DNA of 64,000 nt from positions 1-64,000 of the forward strand of contig CAMWNI010000004.1 in NCBI GenBank assembly GCA_947175545.1. Direction: 5' to 3'. The stretch is from an uncultured Porphyromonadaceae bacterium. GTDB lineage: Bacteria > Bacteroidota > Bacteroidia > Bacteroidales > Muribaculaceae. Both the position numbers and the translations under genes were made by a program. The number at the start of each line of letters is the position of its first letter. Positions within the stretch are counted from its first letter, which is position 1. The notes under the pieces are model-generated. The model was not told the DNA's origin. It did no database searches and saw nothing but the letters and a program-made list of their open reading frames with translations. This document shows positions 33,515 through 42,134 of this stretch, one piece after another.

Positions 33515-35650
33515 ATGTATAAGTTTTTGAAACCAATCGCTATTGCAGGACTCGCCGCAATGTCAACCGCGGCCTGTTCTTCAAACAAAGAAGATGAAAA
33601 CATCATTGACCGCCCCGAGTTTACATCGGCCGACGGCATCTTCACAATTGACGCCCTCGAGGCCATGGGCCGCGTCGGCGAGCCTAAACTCAGCCCCGAC
33701 GGATCGAAGGTTCTCTATTCCGTAAGCTACGAGAGCGTCGAACAAAACCGCTCGAACGCGGACCTCTATCTTATGGATGCCGACGGTCAGAACAAAACCC
33801 GCTTAACCCGTACTGCAAAGAGCGAGAGCAATTACTGCTGGATTGACGGCGGAAAGAAAATCGCATTCCTCTACCCTGACACTGACGGCAAACAGCAAAT
33901 ATGGGTCATGAATCCTGACGGCTCCGGCCGTAAACAGATTTCAAAGGAAGAAAAGGACGTCAACGGCTTCCTATTCTCTCCTGACGAAAAGAAGGTAGTC
34001 ATGATTCAGTCAATCAAATGGGTCCGCACCGCTCAGGATGTCTATCCCGACCTCCCCGATGCCACAGGCCGCATCATCGACGACATGATGTACAAGCACT
34101 GGGACGAATGGGTAACCGAAATACCACATCCTTTCATTGCCGACTTCGACGGTTCCGGCCTGGCAAATCAATCCGACATCATGGCCGACGAACCGCTCTA
34201 CGAAGCCCCAATGAAGCCCTTCGGCGGAATTGAATCGTTTGCCTGGACCCCCGACAGCAAAAAGCTGGCCTATGTTTCGCGCAAAAAAAGCGGAATGGAA
34301 TATGCCTTGTCAACCAACTCTGACATTTTCCTCTATGACCTGGAGTCAAAACAGACATCTAACCTGACCGACGGAATGATGGGCTACGACACCGCCCCGA
34401 CCTTCAGCCCCGACGGCACGATGATGGCCTTCCTCTCGATGGAACATGACGGCTATGAGAGCGACAAAAACCGCATCATGGTACGCGACATGGCCACTGG
34501 CGAAATCTCCGACCTGACTGCCAACTGGGACTACACTGTTGACGAAATTGCATGGCAACCCAACTCGCGCGGCCTTTTCTTCCTTGCCTACCGCGACGGA
34601 GTGAAGCCGATCTTCAACATCCTGCTTGACGGCACTGTCTCGCTCATCTCCGGCGGCGAAGTCGACTATCAGTCGCTCCAGCCAGTCAACAACAGCGAGG
34701 TCCTCACCATGGCTCACTCAATGGTTTTCCCCAACGAAATCTATCGCACCGAAGGCGGCTCGGCCCACAAGCTAACCGGCGTCAACGACGACATCTTTGC
34801 CCAGATTCAAATGCCCTCCGTCGAGCGTCGTATTGTAAAGACCACCGACGGCAAAGACATGTTGACATGGATTGTCAAACCTCAAAACTTCGATCCCAAC
34901 GCCAAATATCCCGCGTTGCTCTACTGCCAGGGCGGCCCGCAGCAGGCCGTCAGCCAGTTCTGGAGTTTCCGCTGGAATCTCGCCCTCATGGCTGCCAACG
35001 GCTATGTTGTCATTGCCCCGAACCGCCGCGGCCTCCCCGGCTTCGGAACCGAATGGAACGCACAGATTTCAGGCGACTACGGCGGACAGAACATGCGTGA
35101 CTACTTCGCAGCTGTCGACGACGTGAAGACCGAACCGTGGGTCAACGAGAAAAAAATCGGCGCAGTCGGCGCAAGCTATGGCGGCTTCTCGGTTTACTGG
35201 CTCGCAGGCCATCACGAAGGCCGCTTCGCCGCGCTGATTGCTCACGCCGGCATCTTCAACATCGAGGCTCAATATCTTGAAACCGAAGAAATGTGGTTTG
35301 CCAACTGGGATATGGGCGGCGGCGCTGTCAACGCCCCGACCGACACCAAAGACAACCCTGACTATGGCGCTTACTGGAACAAGTCGAACGCTATTGCCCA
35401 GGCAACGTTCGCCACATCGCCCCATAAGTTCGTTGACCAGTGGACCACTCCCATCCTGATTACCCACGGAGAACTGGACTACCGCATACTTTCCTCACAG
35501 GGCGAAATGGCCTTCAACGCAGCCAAACTCCGTGGCGTTCCGGCCGAAATGCTCATCTTCCCTGACGAGAACCACTGGATTCTCAAGCCGCAGAACGCCA
35601 TTCTCTGGCAGCGCGTCTTCTTCCGCTGGCTCGACAAGTGGCTGAAATAA
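33515..35650 (+). CDS. DPP5-like S9 peptidase, lipoprotein
   Basis: A 711-residue S9 peptidase resembling dipeptidyl peptidase 5. It has a lipoprotein signal with lipobox MSTAAC (Cys21), so it is probably anchored to a membrane on the periplasmic side. A seven-bladed propeller (about 50-430, blades such as KLSPDGSKVLYSV and TFSPDGTMMAFLS) precedes the hydrolase domain with Ser554 (GASYGGFSV), the Asp in HGELDYRI and the His in DENHWILK. Length is close to characterised DPP5 enzymes (about 680-710). It should free dipeptides from the N-terminus of oligopeptides for uptake. It is flanked by terminators on both sides, so is probably monocistronic, although no -7 box was seen in its short upstream gap. 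Confidence 0.93.
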   Translation: MYKFLKPIAIAGLAAMSTAACSSNKEDENIIDRPEFTSADGIFTIDALEAMGRVGEPKLSPDGSKVLYSVSYESVEQNRSNADLYLMDADGQNKTRLTRTAKSESNYCWIDGGKKIAFLYPDTDGKQQIWVMNPDGSGRKQISKEEKDVNGFLFSPDEKKVVMIQSIKWVRTAQDVYPDLPDATGRIIDDMMYKHWDEWVTEIPHPFIADFDGSGLANQSDIMADEPLYEAPMKPFGGIESFAWTPDSKKLAYVSRKKSGMEYALSTNSDIFLYDLESKQTSNLTDGMMGYDTAPTFSPDGTMMAFLSMEHDGYESDKNRIMVRDMATGEISDLTANWDYTVDEIAWQPNSRGLFFLAYRDGVKPIFNILLDGTVSLISGGEVDYQSLQPVNNSEVLTMAHSMVFPNEIYRTEGGSAHKLTGVNDDIFAQIQMPSVERRIVKTTDGKDMLTWIVKPQNFDPNAKYPALLYCQGGPQQAVSQFWSFRWNLALMAANGYVVIAPNRRGLPGFGTEWNAQISGDYGGQNMRDYFAAVDDVKTEPWVNEKKIGAVGASYGGFSVYWLAGHHEGRFAALIAHAGIFNIEAQYLETEEMWFANWDMGGGAVNAPTDTKDNPDYGAYWNKSNAIAQATFATSPHKFVDQWTTPILITHGELDYRILSSQGEMAFNAAKLRGVPAEMLIFPDENHWILKPQNAILWQRVFFRWLDKWLK

Positions 35651-35659
35651 ATACAAAAT

Positions 35660-35696
35660 AAAAAATGCGGCTCATCTCTAAGGGCCGCATTTTTTT
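35660..35696 (+). terminator. Terminator after the DPP5-like gene
   Basis: AAAAATGCGGC (35661-35671) pairs with GCCGCATTTTT (35684-35694) and continues into Ts. Confidence 0.9.
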
Positions 35697-35751
35697 ACAC
35701 AGGGAGTGACCTTTTCATTCTTAAATTTTTTCTTTTTTCATTTAATTATCG

Positions 35752-35759
35752 TAACTTTG
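35752..35759 (+). promoter_or_regulatory. -7 box of the envelope operon, near-leaderless
   Basis: TAACTTTG ends 5 bases before the ATG at 35765. The -33 region is only T-rich, with no clear TTG. Confidence 0.6.
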
Positions 35760-35764
35760 CGCCT

Positions 35765-36046
35765 ATGATTAACTGGCTTAAACGTTACATTTCGCTGCCG
35801 CTGCTGATAGTGGTCGGTTTTGTGGCTTATGTACTGTTCTTCAATGAGAACTCTATCATGCGGTCAATGGACTATGCCGCAGAGATTCGCTCGCTGGAGG
35901 ATAAGATTGCGCAGTGTGAGGACACTCTGCGCCATTATGAGGCGCTAAACCGACGTCTGGATTCCAATCCGGAGGAACTGGAACGCATTGTGCGCGAACA
36001 TTACCACATGCAACGTCCGAGCGAGGATGTCTATATTTTTGACTGA
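35765..36046 (+). CDS. FtsB/DivIC-like septum formation initiator
   Basis: A 93-residue bitopic division protein. A short cytoplasmic N-terminus is followed by one membrane helix (about 9-27), then a periplasmic coiled coil (about 38-68, AAEIRSLEDKIAQCEDTLR), and the conserved end NPEELERIVREHYHMQRPSEDVYIF typical of the FtsB/DivIC group. In other bacteria this protein forms the FtsQLB-type complex that activates septal wall synthesis. It is the first gene of a six-gene plus-strand run and lies 5 bases after a -7 box, so its mRNA is probably almost leaderless. Confidence 0.9.
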   Translation: MINWLKRYISLPLLIVVGFVAYVLFFNENSIMRSMDYAAEIRSLEDKIAQCEDTLRHYEALNRRLDSNPEELERIVREHYHMQRPSEDVYIFD

Positions 36047-36051
36047 AAAAA

Positions 36052-36420
36052 ATGAAGAAATTCACCCCCATTATGCTCATTATCGGACTGGTGGCCATCG
36101 CGGCCGGCGTCCTGATTCCGATTGTGAACAATGATCCGTTTGGAATGACGTTCCGCTATGTATATTCGGCCGGCGCGCTGCTGACACTGCTTGCACGTCT
36201 GTTCGAACCTGCACCGGCTCAGAATACTCCGATACGCATCAAGCGCCTGTTGCGTCTGGAATCGTGGAGCGCACTCCTTTTCTGCGTTGCCGCCTTTTTT
36301 GCATTTTATTCGGCGCCTCAGCTGAGAGACTGGCTTGCATTCACTCTTGCGGGAGCAGCAATCCAGATTTACAGTTCAATCGCCATCAGCATTATTGCCG
36401 GCAAATCACGTCGTAAATGA
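36052..36420 (+). CDS. Small four-TM membrane protein of unknown function
   Basis: A 122-residue hydrophobic protein with four predicted membrane segments (about 5-25, 36-48, 70-88 and 95-115), separated by a basic cytoplasmic loop (IRIKRLLRLES) and ending in KSRRK. No named family was recognised. It starts 5 bases after the FtsB-like gene and its stop codon overlaps the coaX start (ATGA at 36417-36420), so it belongs to the envelope operon. Nothing in the sequence suggests an enzymatic function. Confidence 0.8.
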   Translation: MKKFTPIMLIIGLVAIAAGVLIPIVNNDPFGMTFRYVYSAGALLTLLARLFEPAPAQNTPIRIKRLLRLESWSALLFCVAAFFAFYSAPQLRDWLAFTLAGAAIQIYSSIAISIIAGKSRRK

Positions 36421-37151
36421 GCGTTATTCTGACTTTTGATCAAGGCAACAGTTCAACGAAACTCGTTGGATTCGACTCGGAAAGCGGCGAAGAGTGTTGC
36501 TGTGCGGTTCTGCGCGGAGCAGCAGCCATGTCGCTGCTAAAGCGAACAATCGAACCGCTGGAGATTTCAGCCGCAGTCGGATGTTCGGTGTCAGGCGGTA
36601 ACGTCTGCGCTCTTATGGAACTGACAGGCGCTCCGCTTCGTCTTGAACTGACCTCAGACACCCCGGTGCCGTTGAAAAACCGCTACGGCACGCCTCACAC
36701 CCTTGGGGCCGACCGCCTGGCCGCAGCCGTCGGCGCAGCGTCGATTCACCCCGACGAAGATTTACTTGTTGCCGACATCGGCACTGCCTGCACCTACGAT
36801 TTCGTGTCAGCGGCCGGAGAGTTTCTTGGCGGCAACATTGCCTGCGGACCCGGCATGAGGCTGCGCGCGCTACATCACTATACGGCACGCCTGCCGCTTG
36901 TCAGCGGTCACTTCGACAACATTTCCCGTTTCGGCTCGACAACCGAAGAGGCCATGCGCTCCGGCGCCATGCAGGGAGTCGTTGCCGAACTGCTGCTATA
37001 CAGCGGATTCGGGCGCAACCGGCGCCTGATTCTTTCCGGCGGCTGGGCCCCGGAAATCGCCGTGCTGCTTCCGCCAGACGTCACTTACGAAATTCACCCT
37101 CACCTCGTCAACCGCGGTCTTTACTGCATTTTGAACCACAACAACCGATGA
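36417..37151 (+). CDS. coaX: Type III pantothenate kinase
   Basis: A 244-residue ASKHA-fold kinase that phosphorylates pantothenate in the first step of CoA synthesis. The phosphate-1 motif DQGNSSTK is at 8-15, the family block GADR at 97-100, and the phosphate-2 motif DIGTACT starts at Asp120, followed by GGNIACGPGMR. Type III enzymes are insensitive to CoA feedback. The start overlaps the stop of the small membrane gene by 4 bases, and its own stop overlaps the outer-membrane gene start (ATGATGATGA, 37148 onward). Its place among envelope genes appears to be operon sharing rather than a functional link. Confidence 0.95.
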   Translation: MSVILTFDQGNSSTKLVGFDSESGEECCCAVLRGAAAMSLLKRTIEPLEISAAVGCSVSGGNVCALMELTGAPLRLELTSDTPVPLKNRYGTPHTLGADRLAAAVGAASIHPDEDLLVADIGTACTYDFVSAAGEFLGGNIACGPGMRLRALHHYTARLPLVSGHFDNISRFGSTTEEAMRSGAMQGVVAELLLYSGFGRNRRLILSGGWAPEIAVLLPPDVTYEIHPHLVNRGLYCILNHNNR

Positions 37152-38395
37152 TGATGAAACCCACTTTGCGTCACCTTCTGCTTTCTATTCTGGCACTTGT
37201 CGGCGTCACAGCCGCCGCTCAGGAAACCTCACCTTACTCAATGATTGGCTATGGTGTCCTTAACGACCGTACAACCTCGACCCAGCGTGCGATGGGCGGC
37301 GTCGGCTATGCCATCTCCGGCAAGGGAAAAATCAACGCCAAGAATCCGGCCAGTTTCGCCGCAATCGACTCGATGACGTTCCTGTTCGACATGGGCGTTG
37401 ACGCCGGCGCAGTGCTTGCTTCGGAAAAGAATCTCCACGTAACCAAACCACAGGGAGGTCTTGACTACATCACTCTTCAAGTCCCCATCGGGAAATGGAT
37501 GGGTGCTTCCGTCGGACTGCTTCCCTTCAGCTCTGTCGGCTACTCGTTTGGCCAGGAAGTCGCCAACGGCATAGGCTCATATCAGGGCCAGGGCGGCATC
37601 AGTGAGGTCTATCTCGGATGGGCCGCGCGTCCGGTCAAGGGCCTGACAGTCGGAGTCAGCGGCGGCTACCTTTTCGGCAACGTCGTCAATGACGTCTATG
37701 CAACGGCAACAAACGGCTCCGTCTCTCTCTATGAACGAGTTCATAAAATCCGCGACTATAATGTGCTGTTCGGCGTACAGTACGGCATTGACTTCAAACA
37801 GAAAAACCGGATTAAAATCGGCGCCACATTCACGCTGCCACGCAAAGTTCACGGCACAGCCTACGGAATCCGTTATGACGTCACCCAGGGTTCAAGTTCA
37901 CCGGAAAAGACGCCTACAATCAACCTGGCCAAGTCAGGATATGACATGCCGTGGTCTATCGGGGCCGGTCTTGCCTACGAATGGAACGACCGCCTGCTCG
38001 TTGCCGCCGACTATACGTTCCAGCCTTGGAGTAAGTCAACATTTCCCGGGATTGAAGGTTTCAGCCAGGCCCAACAGTTCTCGAACCGCTCCAAGTATGC
38101 ACTCGGAGCCGAGTTCACCCCCTCGAAGCGCGGAAACTACTTCCAGCGCATGAGCTATCGAATTGGTGGATTTGGCGCACGCGACTACATGATGGTCAAC
38201 GGCAACCACGTCAACGAATACGGACTGACATGTGGTTTCGGCTTCCCCACCCCGCTGCGCACAACCGTCAACCTCGGCTTCGAGTATCGCCATCGCTCAA
38301 CAACTCCGGCCGCAACCGTAACCGAGAATTACTACATGGTAACCCTCGGCGTTGCTCTTAACGAAATCTGGTTCCTCCCCTCCAAGATTCGATAA
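37148..38395 (+). CDS. Outer-membrane beta-barrel protein encoded directly before lptC
   Basis: A 415-residue outer-membrane protein. A signal peptide (cleaved after TAAA, near residue 24) is followed by QETSPYSMIGYGVLNDRTTS, a pattern common to Bacteroidetes barrels in this gene context. About 14 amphipathic strands follow. The region around NPASFAAIDSMTFLFD resembles the plug and first strands of the FadL/OmpP1 type. It overlaps coaX by 4 bases and abuts lptC (TAA directly followed by ATG). A role in lipid or hydrophobic-molecule transport, or in LPS-related assembly, is inference from the fold and the LptC neighbour. Confidence 0.82.
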   Translation: MMMKPTLRHLLLSILALVGVTAAAQETSPYSMIGYGVLNDRTTSTQRAMGGVGYAISGKGKINAKNPASFAAIDSMTFLFDMGVDAGAVLASEKNLHVTKPQGGLDYITLQVPIGKWMGASVGLLPFSSVGYSFGQEVANGIGSYQGQGGISEVYLGWAARPVKGLTVGVSGGYLFGNVVNDVYATATNGSVSLYERVHKIRDYNVLFGVQYGIDFKQKNRIKIGATFTLPRKVHGTAYGIRYDVTQGSSSPEKTPTINLAKSGYDMPWSIGAGLAYEWNDRLLVAADYTFQPWSKSTFPGIEGFSQAQQFSNRSKYALGAEFTPSKRGNYFQRMSYRIGGFGARDYMMVNGNHVNEYGLTCGFGFPTPLRTTVNLGFEYRHRSTTPAATVTENYYMVTLGVALNEIWFLPSKIR

Positions 38396-38995
38396 ATGCG
38401 TTCGCCTCTGCCCGTTCTGTCTGCCCTGATTTTAATTATCGCCGCTCAGTCGTGTAGCGACGAAGAAGGTCCGCGACCCGAAGCCCCGGACGGCAACGTT
38501 ACGCCGACAATGGTGACCGACTCGGTCAATTCGTTCGTGTCCGACTCCGGGATTACTCGTTATCACATCGAGGCTCCTCTTTGGCAGATTTTCGAAAATG
38601 CCGACGAACCGCACTGGTTATTCCCCGAAGGGCTTCACCTTGAAAAATTTGACAATGCGATGATGACCGATGCCACCATTCAAGCCGATACGGCCAGATA
38701 TTTCACCCGGCTGAAACTATGGCGTCTCGACGGCAATGTGCGCATGCGCAACCTTCAGGGAGACAAATTTATGACCCACCAGATGTTTTGGAATCAGAAC
38801 TCCCATAAGGTCTACTCCGACTCGTTCATCCACATTGAGCGCACCGGCAGCATACTTGAAGGCTACGGATTCATCTCGAACGAACAGATTACCGCCTACA
38901 CCATCCGGCGCCCGACCGGCATCATACCGACATCGCAGTTTAAACTTCAACCATCAAATCCTGACTCACTGACCTCAGCCACGAAAAATGATTAA
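38396..38995 (+). CDS. lptC: LPS export protein LptC
   Basis: A 199-residue protein of the LptC family that hands lipopolysaccharide from the LptBFG transporter to LptA in the periplasm. Here it has a lipoprotein signal (AAQSC, Cys20) rather than the membrane helix of the E. coli protein, as is usual in Bacteroidetes. The beta-jellyroll repeats show the family pattern of stacked strands (SDSGITRYHIEAPLWQIF, LHLEKFDN, ATIQADTARYFTRLKLWRLDG). The start follows the preceding stop without a gap, and the next gene overlaps its end by 8 bases. Confidence 0.9.
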   Translation: MRSPLPVLSALILIIAAQSCSDEEGPRPEAPDGNVTPTMVTDSVNSFVSDSGITRYHIEAPLWQIFENADEPHWLFPEGLHLEKFDNAMMTDATIQADTARYFTRLKLWRLDGNVRMRNLQGDKFMTHQMFWNQNSHKVYSDSFIHIERTGSILEGYGFISNEQITAYTIRRPTGIIPTSQFKLQPSNPDSLTSATKND

Positions 38996-40271
38996 CTGGA
39001 TCATTATAGTCATAGCCTCCCTTTTTCTCTCAGCGATTTTTTCAGGCATGGAAATCGCCTTCGTCTCGGCCGATCGCGTCCGAGCCGAACTCGACACACA
39101 CAAAGAAGGCCTCAGTGCGCGCATCATTGACCGTTACTTTTCCCGCCCGGACTTTTTCATCACAACGATGCTCGTCGGCAACAATATCGTGCTTGTAATC
39201 TACGGTATGGCCGCGGCAAAGCTTCTCGAACCGTCGCTCTTCGTCTGGCTGGGAGGCAGCGAACTTCTTGTTCTTCTTGTCCAGACGCTAATAACCACCA
39301 CCGTCATCATCATTACGGGCGAGTTCATCCCGAAAACACTTTTCCGTATAAACCCGAACGCCTCATTGCGCGTCAGCGGAGTGCCGATGTATCTTTTTTA
39401 CCTCATTCTGTGGCCCATTTCGTGGTTCACGACGGCCCTCTCGCGCGGAATCATGCGCCTTGCGGGCATACGCCGGACCGATGATGACGACTCGCCCCTG
39501 AGCGTCATGGACCTTAACGAATACATTGAACGTACAATGGAAGCCCCCGATGCCCCGGCTCGTTCCATGCTCGAAAACGAAGTGAAGATTTTCCATAACG
39601 CAATTGACTTCTCGACAATCCACCTGCGTGACTGTATGATTCCACGCAACGAAATCGTCGCAGTCAACATTGACACTACTACCCGGGCCGAACTCTCGCA
39701 GCTCTTCACATCGTCAGGCCGGTCTAAGATTCTTGTCTACCGCCACGACATAGACACCGTTATGGGCTATATCCACGTCTCCGAATTGCTTCACCCGGAA
39801 ACGGACTGGAAGGAAAACCTCAAACCCGTAATTTTTGCGCCTGAATCGCTGCTGGCCAACAAAATGATGCGCCGATTGCTTGCTGAAAAGCGTTCGCTTG
39901 CAGTCGTGGTTGACGAATTCGGCGGCACGGCCGGCATGGTAACCCTTGAAGACCTCATGGAAGAAATTCTCGGCGACATACAGGATGAACACGATCGCAA
40001 CAACGTCGTTGCACGCAGACTTGCCGACGGAACTTTTGAGTTCTCAGGGCGCATTGAAGTTGACCGCCTGCGCGAACAGTTCGGTCTTGACATTCCTGAA
40101 AGCGACGATTATCAGACTCTTGCCGGCTACATTCTCAACACAACCGGCTCAATTCCTGCTGAAGGCGACGAAATCATCCTGTCGCCCTACACGTTCAACA
40201 TTGCACGCTCGTCCGCGACCAAACTTGAACTGATTCGCGTCAGTCCGCTGCCCCAGTCAACTGAAGAGTAA
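38988..40271 (+). CDS. CNNM/CorC-type membrane protein with CBS domains (GldE-like)
   Basis: A 427-residue membrane protein. An N-terminal DUF21 transmembrane domain (about 1-170, three or four helices, with FSGMEIAFVSADR) is followed by a CBS pair (about 205-325, with the signature FGGTAGMVTLEDLMEEILGDI) and a C-terminal CorC_HlyC domain (about 340-420). Members act in Mg2+/Co2+ homeostasis; the Bacteroidetes form is also called GldE. The gene overlaps lptC by 8 bases and ends the envelope operon. The convergent minus-strand gene ends only 6 bases later, with no terminator hairpin between them. Confidence 0.93.
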   Translation: MINWIIIVIASLFLSAIFSGMEIAFVSADRVRAELDTHKEGLSARIIDRYFSRPDFFITTMLVGNNIVLVIYGMAAAKLLEPSLFVWLGGSELLVLLVQTLITTTVIIITGEFIPKTLFRINPNASLRVSGVPMYLFYLILWPISWFTTALSRGIMRLAGIRRTDDDDSPLSVMDLNEYIERTMEAPDAPARSMLENEVKIFHNAIDFSTIHLRDCMIPRNEIVAVNIDTTTRAELSQLFTSSGRSKILVYRHDIDTVMGYIHVSELLHPETDWKENLKPVIFAPESLLANKMMRRLLAEKRSLAVVVDEFGGTAGMVTLEDLMEEILGDIQDEHDRNNVVARRLADGTFEFSGRIEVDRLREQFGLDIPESDDYQTLAGYILNTTGSIPAEGDEIILSPYTFNIARSSATKLELIRVSPLPQSTEE

Positions 40272-40277
40272 GGCAAG

Positions 40278-40916
40278 TCAGAACTCGAACGACAGACGGC
40301 CGAAGAATCCGAACGTATATCCATTGACCATCCAGGGCGACTTGTAAGTCACCGTACTGTCATGTCGGCCTCCACGCGTATACTTAGTAACATACTGCGG
40401 ACCGACCTCAAGACTGACGGCAAACCGCTCACTCATTGGGATTCGGAAACCGCATGCGGCCTGACTGTAAAATCCGCCACCGCCTTCAGAGGCGAACTGA
40501 CCGCCGAGGCGTAGCCCGAAATGAGGATAAATACGGCGCATGTATTCAGACGCAAAGTAGAATCGGGCCTCCGCAAACAGCGGAATAACGGCCTCGTCAT
40601 AACGAAACGCACGGATATAACCCGCGCCTGCTCCAAGAAACATCTTCGGACGCACCATCCATCCATGAACCGTCTCAACTCCGGCCGCCGTCTCCGGATA
40701 AGCTCCGGGCGCATTGATTGCAAGCGCAACCGAGCCGACATAGCCTGACGGAATCTTTTCAAACAGATTGCCGTACCGATCATTCCGACGGGTCTGAACT
40801 TCTATATTTTTCGAGCGAAGATGCTCACGCTGGATTTCTTCATAGTCTACGGCCGTCTGAGCGAAAACGCCACAAGCTCCAACGACCGCCAAAAACATGA
40901 CAATGACCTTCTTCAT
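40278..40916 (-). CDS. Small outer-membrane beta-barrel protein
   Basis: A 212-residue protein with a signal peptide (cleaved near VFA-QTAV) and a barrel-like pattern of alternating aromatic and small residues from about residue 55 on (GSVALAINAPG, MFLGAGAGYIRAFRYD, FAVSLEVGPQYVTKY). It ends in FFGRLSFEF, a good outer-membrane C-terminal signature. No named family was recognised. It follows the leucine-rich-repeat gene by 24 bases and is probably in the same transcript. Confidence 0.78.
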   Translation of the reverse strand: MKKVIVMFLAVVGACGVFAQTAVDYEEIQREHLRSKNIEVQTRRNDRYGNLFEKIPSGYVGSVALAINAPGAYPETAAGVETVHGWMVRPKMFLGAGAGYIRAFRYDEAVIPLFAEARFYFASEYMRRIYPHFGLRLGGQFASEGGGGFYSQAACGFRIPMSERFAVSLEVGPQYVTKYTRGGRHDSTVTYKSPWMVNGYTFGFFGRLSFEF

Positions 40917-40940
40917 AATTGCGTCGTGAATGGGAACGGA

Positions 40941-42065
40941 TTAAAGCAATGACCCGACAATTGTCCTGCCGTCAAGCGCCAGAGTGATGAACTGAAGTTT
41001 GACACGCCCATTTGCGGGATGGAACGTTGGACGTAACTTTTCACGATAATCCACCCATCCGGACTGCAATTCTTCATACTGTTCAGGGCTGAGTTTAAAC
41101 AACATCGAGCCGTGATTGACCGATTCAAGCGTGACCGTTCCGGCATCCGCGTCGTAAACTCCGAGGCTGATGTCATCAAGATTGAACTGGACGGTTGCGT
41201 TCTTCGCCTCCTTGACATAAAATTCATCAATTGCGCGGGTCCGCATCTCAGCCGTTTCCTCGTCCGTCAGATCGCCGTTCGAAGCCGAAGCCGCTCCGGC
41301 CATGTATGTCGCGATATAATTTTCGATTCCGTCCGTGCGAAACATGTCAAGCAGTTCTGCCTCCAAAAATTGAGCGAAAATCGTTGCATTGAACGTAGAC
41401 GGTTGAACCGACTTAAGATTCGACGTATGCAGAATCATGCGGAGCTTGTCACAATCGAAGAACACACCGGCACCAAGCCCGATTTCAGCGTCATTAATGT
41501 CGACACACTGAAGGTTGCTGCAACCGGTAAAGGTCTCCGCCCCAAGCTTCCTCAGCGACGAAGGCAACTTTATGCTTCGCAAATCGCAATTCGTAAACGC
41601 CCCATAGCCAATCTCCGTCAACCCCTCCGGCAGGGAAATTGCCTTGATGTTGATTTTCGAAAAAGCATTGCGCCCGATTTTTTTGAGAGTCGAGGGCAGT
41701 TTGATGCTCCGTAACTTGTAGTACTTTATAGAAGCGTTATCAGACTCGTTTGTATAACGCTCTGACTCCGTGCGGGTATCACGCACCTCCGTCAGACAGC
41801 CGAACGCATAGTTGCCGACCTCGGTTATTCCCTCGCCGATTTCAATCCGCACGATTGCACGCGCGATTTTGTCCTCGGTCCAAGGAATTCGTGCCATGGA
41901 TGTGGTGGTATATGACGGAATGGCCCCGGTACCACTGACATAAAGGACCGAATCGCGCAACTCCCAGACAATATTTTTATTGACCTTGCCGCTAAAGGTC
42001 GCTGCGCCCGCCATCTGCAAACAACCGCAGATCATAATGACAGACAACAACTTAAGTTTTTTCAT
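40941..42065 (-). CDS. BspA-type leucine-rich-repeat secreted protein
   Basis: A 374-residue exported protein. The signal peptide is MKKLKLLSVIMICGCLQMAGA. After a beta-rich leader (TFSGKVNKNIVWELRDSVLYVSG) come at least four LRR_5/BspA-type repeats (about 75-215) with the pattern SIKLPSTLKKIGRNAF, AISLPEGLTEIGYGAF, SIKLPSSLRKLGAETF. The C-terminal 150 residues have no repeats and are not recognised. BspA-type repeats often mediate binding to host proteins. The frame extends 35 codons further upstream to 42170, but that would run through the dnaE promoter, and the signal peptide starts at 42065. Confidence 0.85.
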   Translation of the reverse strand: MKKLKLLSVIMICGCLQMAGAATFSGKVNKNIVWELRDSVLYVSGTGAIPSYTTTSMARIPWTEDKIARAIVRIEIGEGITEVGNYAFGCLTEVRDTRTESERYTNESDNASIKYYKLRSIKLPSTLKKIGRNAFSKINIKAISLPEGLTEIGYGAFTNCDLRSIKLPSSLRKLGAETFTGCSNLQCVDINDAEIGLGAGVFFDCDKLRMILHTSNLKSVQPSTFNATIFAQFLEAELLDMFRTDGIENYIATYMAGAASASNGDLTDEETAEMRTRAIDEFYVKEAKNATVQFNLDDISLGVYDADAGTVTLESVNHGSMLFKLSPEQYEELQSGWVDYREKLRPTFHPANGRVKLQFITLALDGRTIVGSLL

Positions 42066-42097
42066 GATTTTTGCTCTAAGTTTTATGAAATTCGCCG

Positions 42098-42105
42098 TAA
42101 AGTTA
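42098..42105 (-). promoter_or_regulatory. -7 box of the LRR gene, back to back with the dnaE promoter
   Basis: On the minus strand the box reads TAACTTTA, one base off consensus, 32 bases before the start. Only 13 bases separate it from the dnaE -7 box. Confidence 0.45.
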
Positions 42106-42118
42106 CGCATTTTTTTTG

Positions 42119-42126
42119 TAACTTTG
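42119..42126 (+). promoter_or_regulatory. -7 box of dnaE, near-leaderless
   Basis: TAACTTTG ends 8 bases before the ATG at 42135. It also overlaps an alternative GTG start at 42126, which argues against that GTG. Confidence 0.6.
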
Positions 42127-42134
42127 TGGGTGAT

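Noticed and set aside
42126-42134. GTG start for dnaE at 42126
   Set aside because: It overlaps the -7 promoter box, and the ATG three codons later gives the usual N-terminus.
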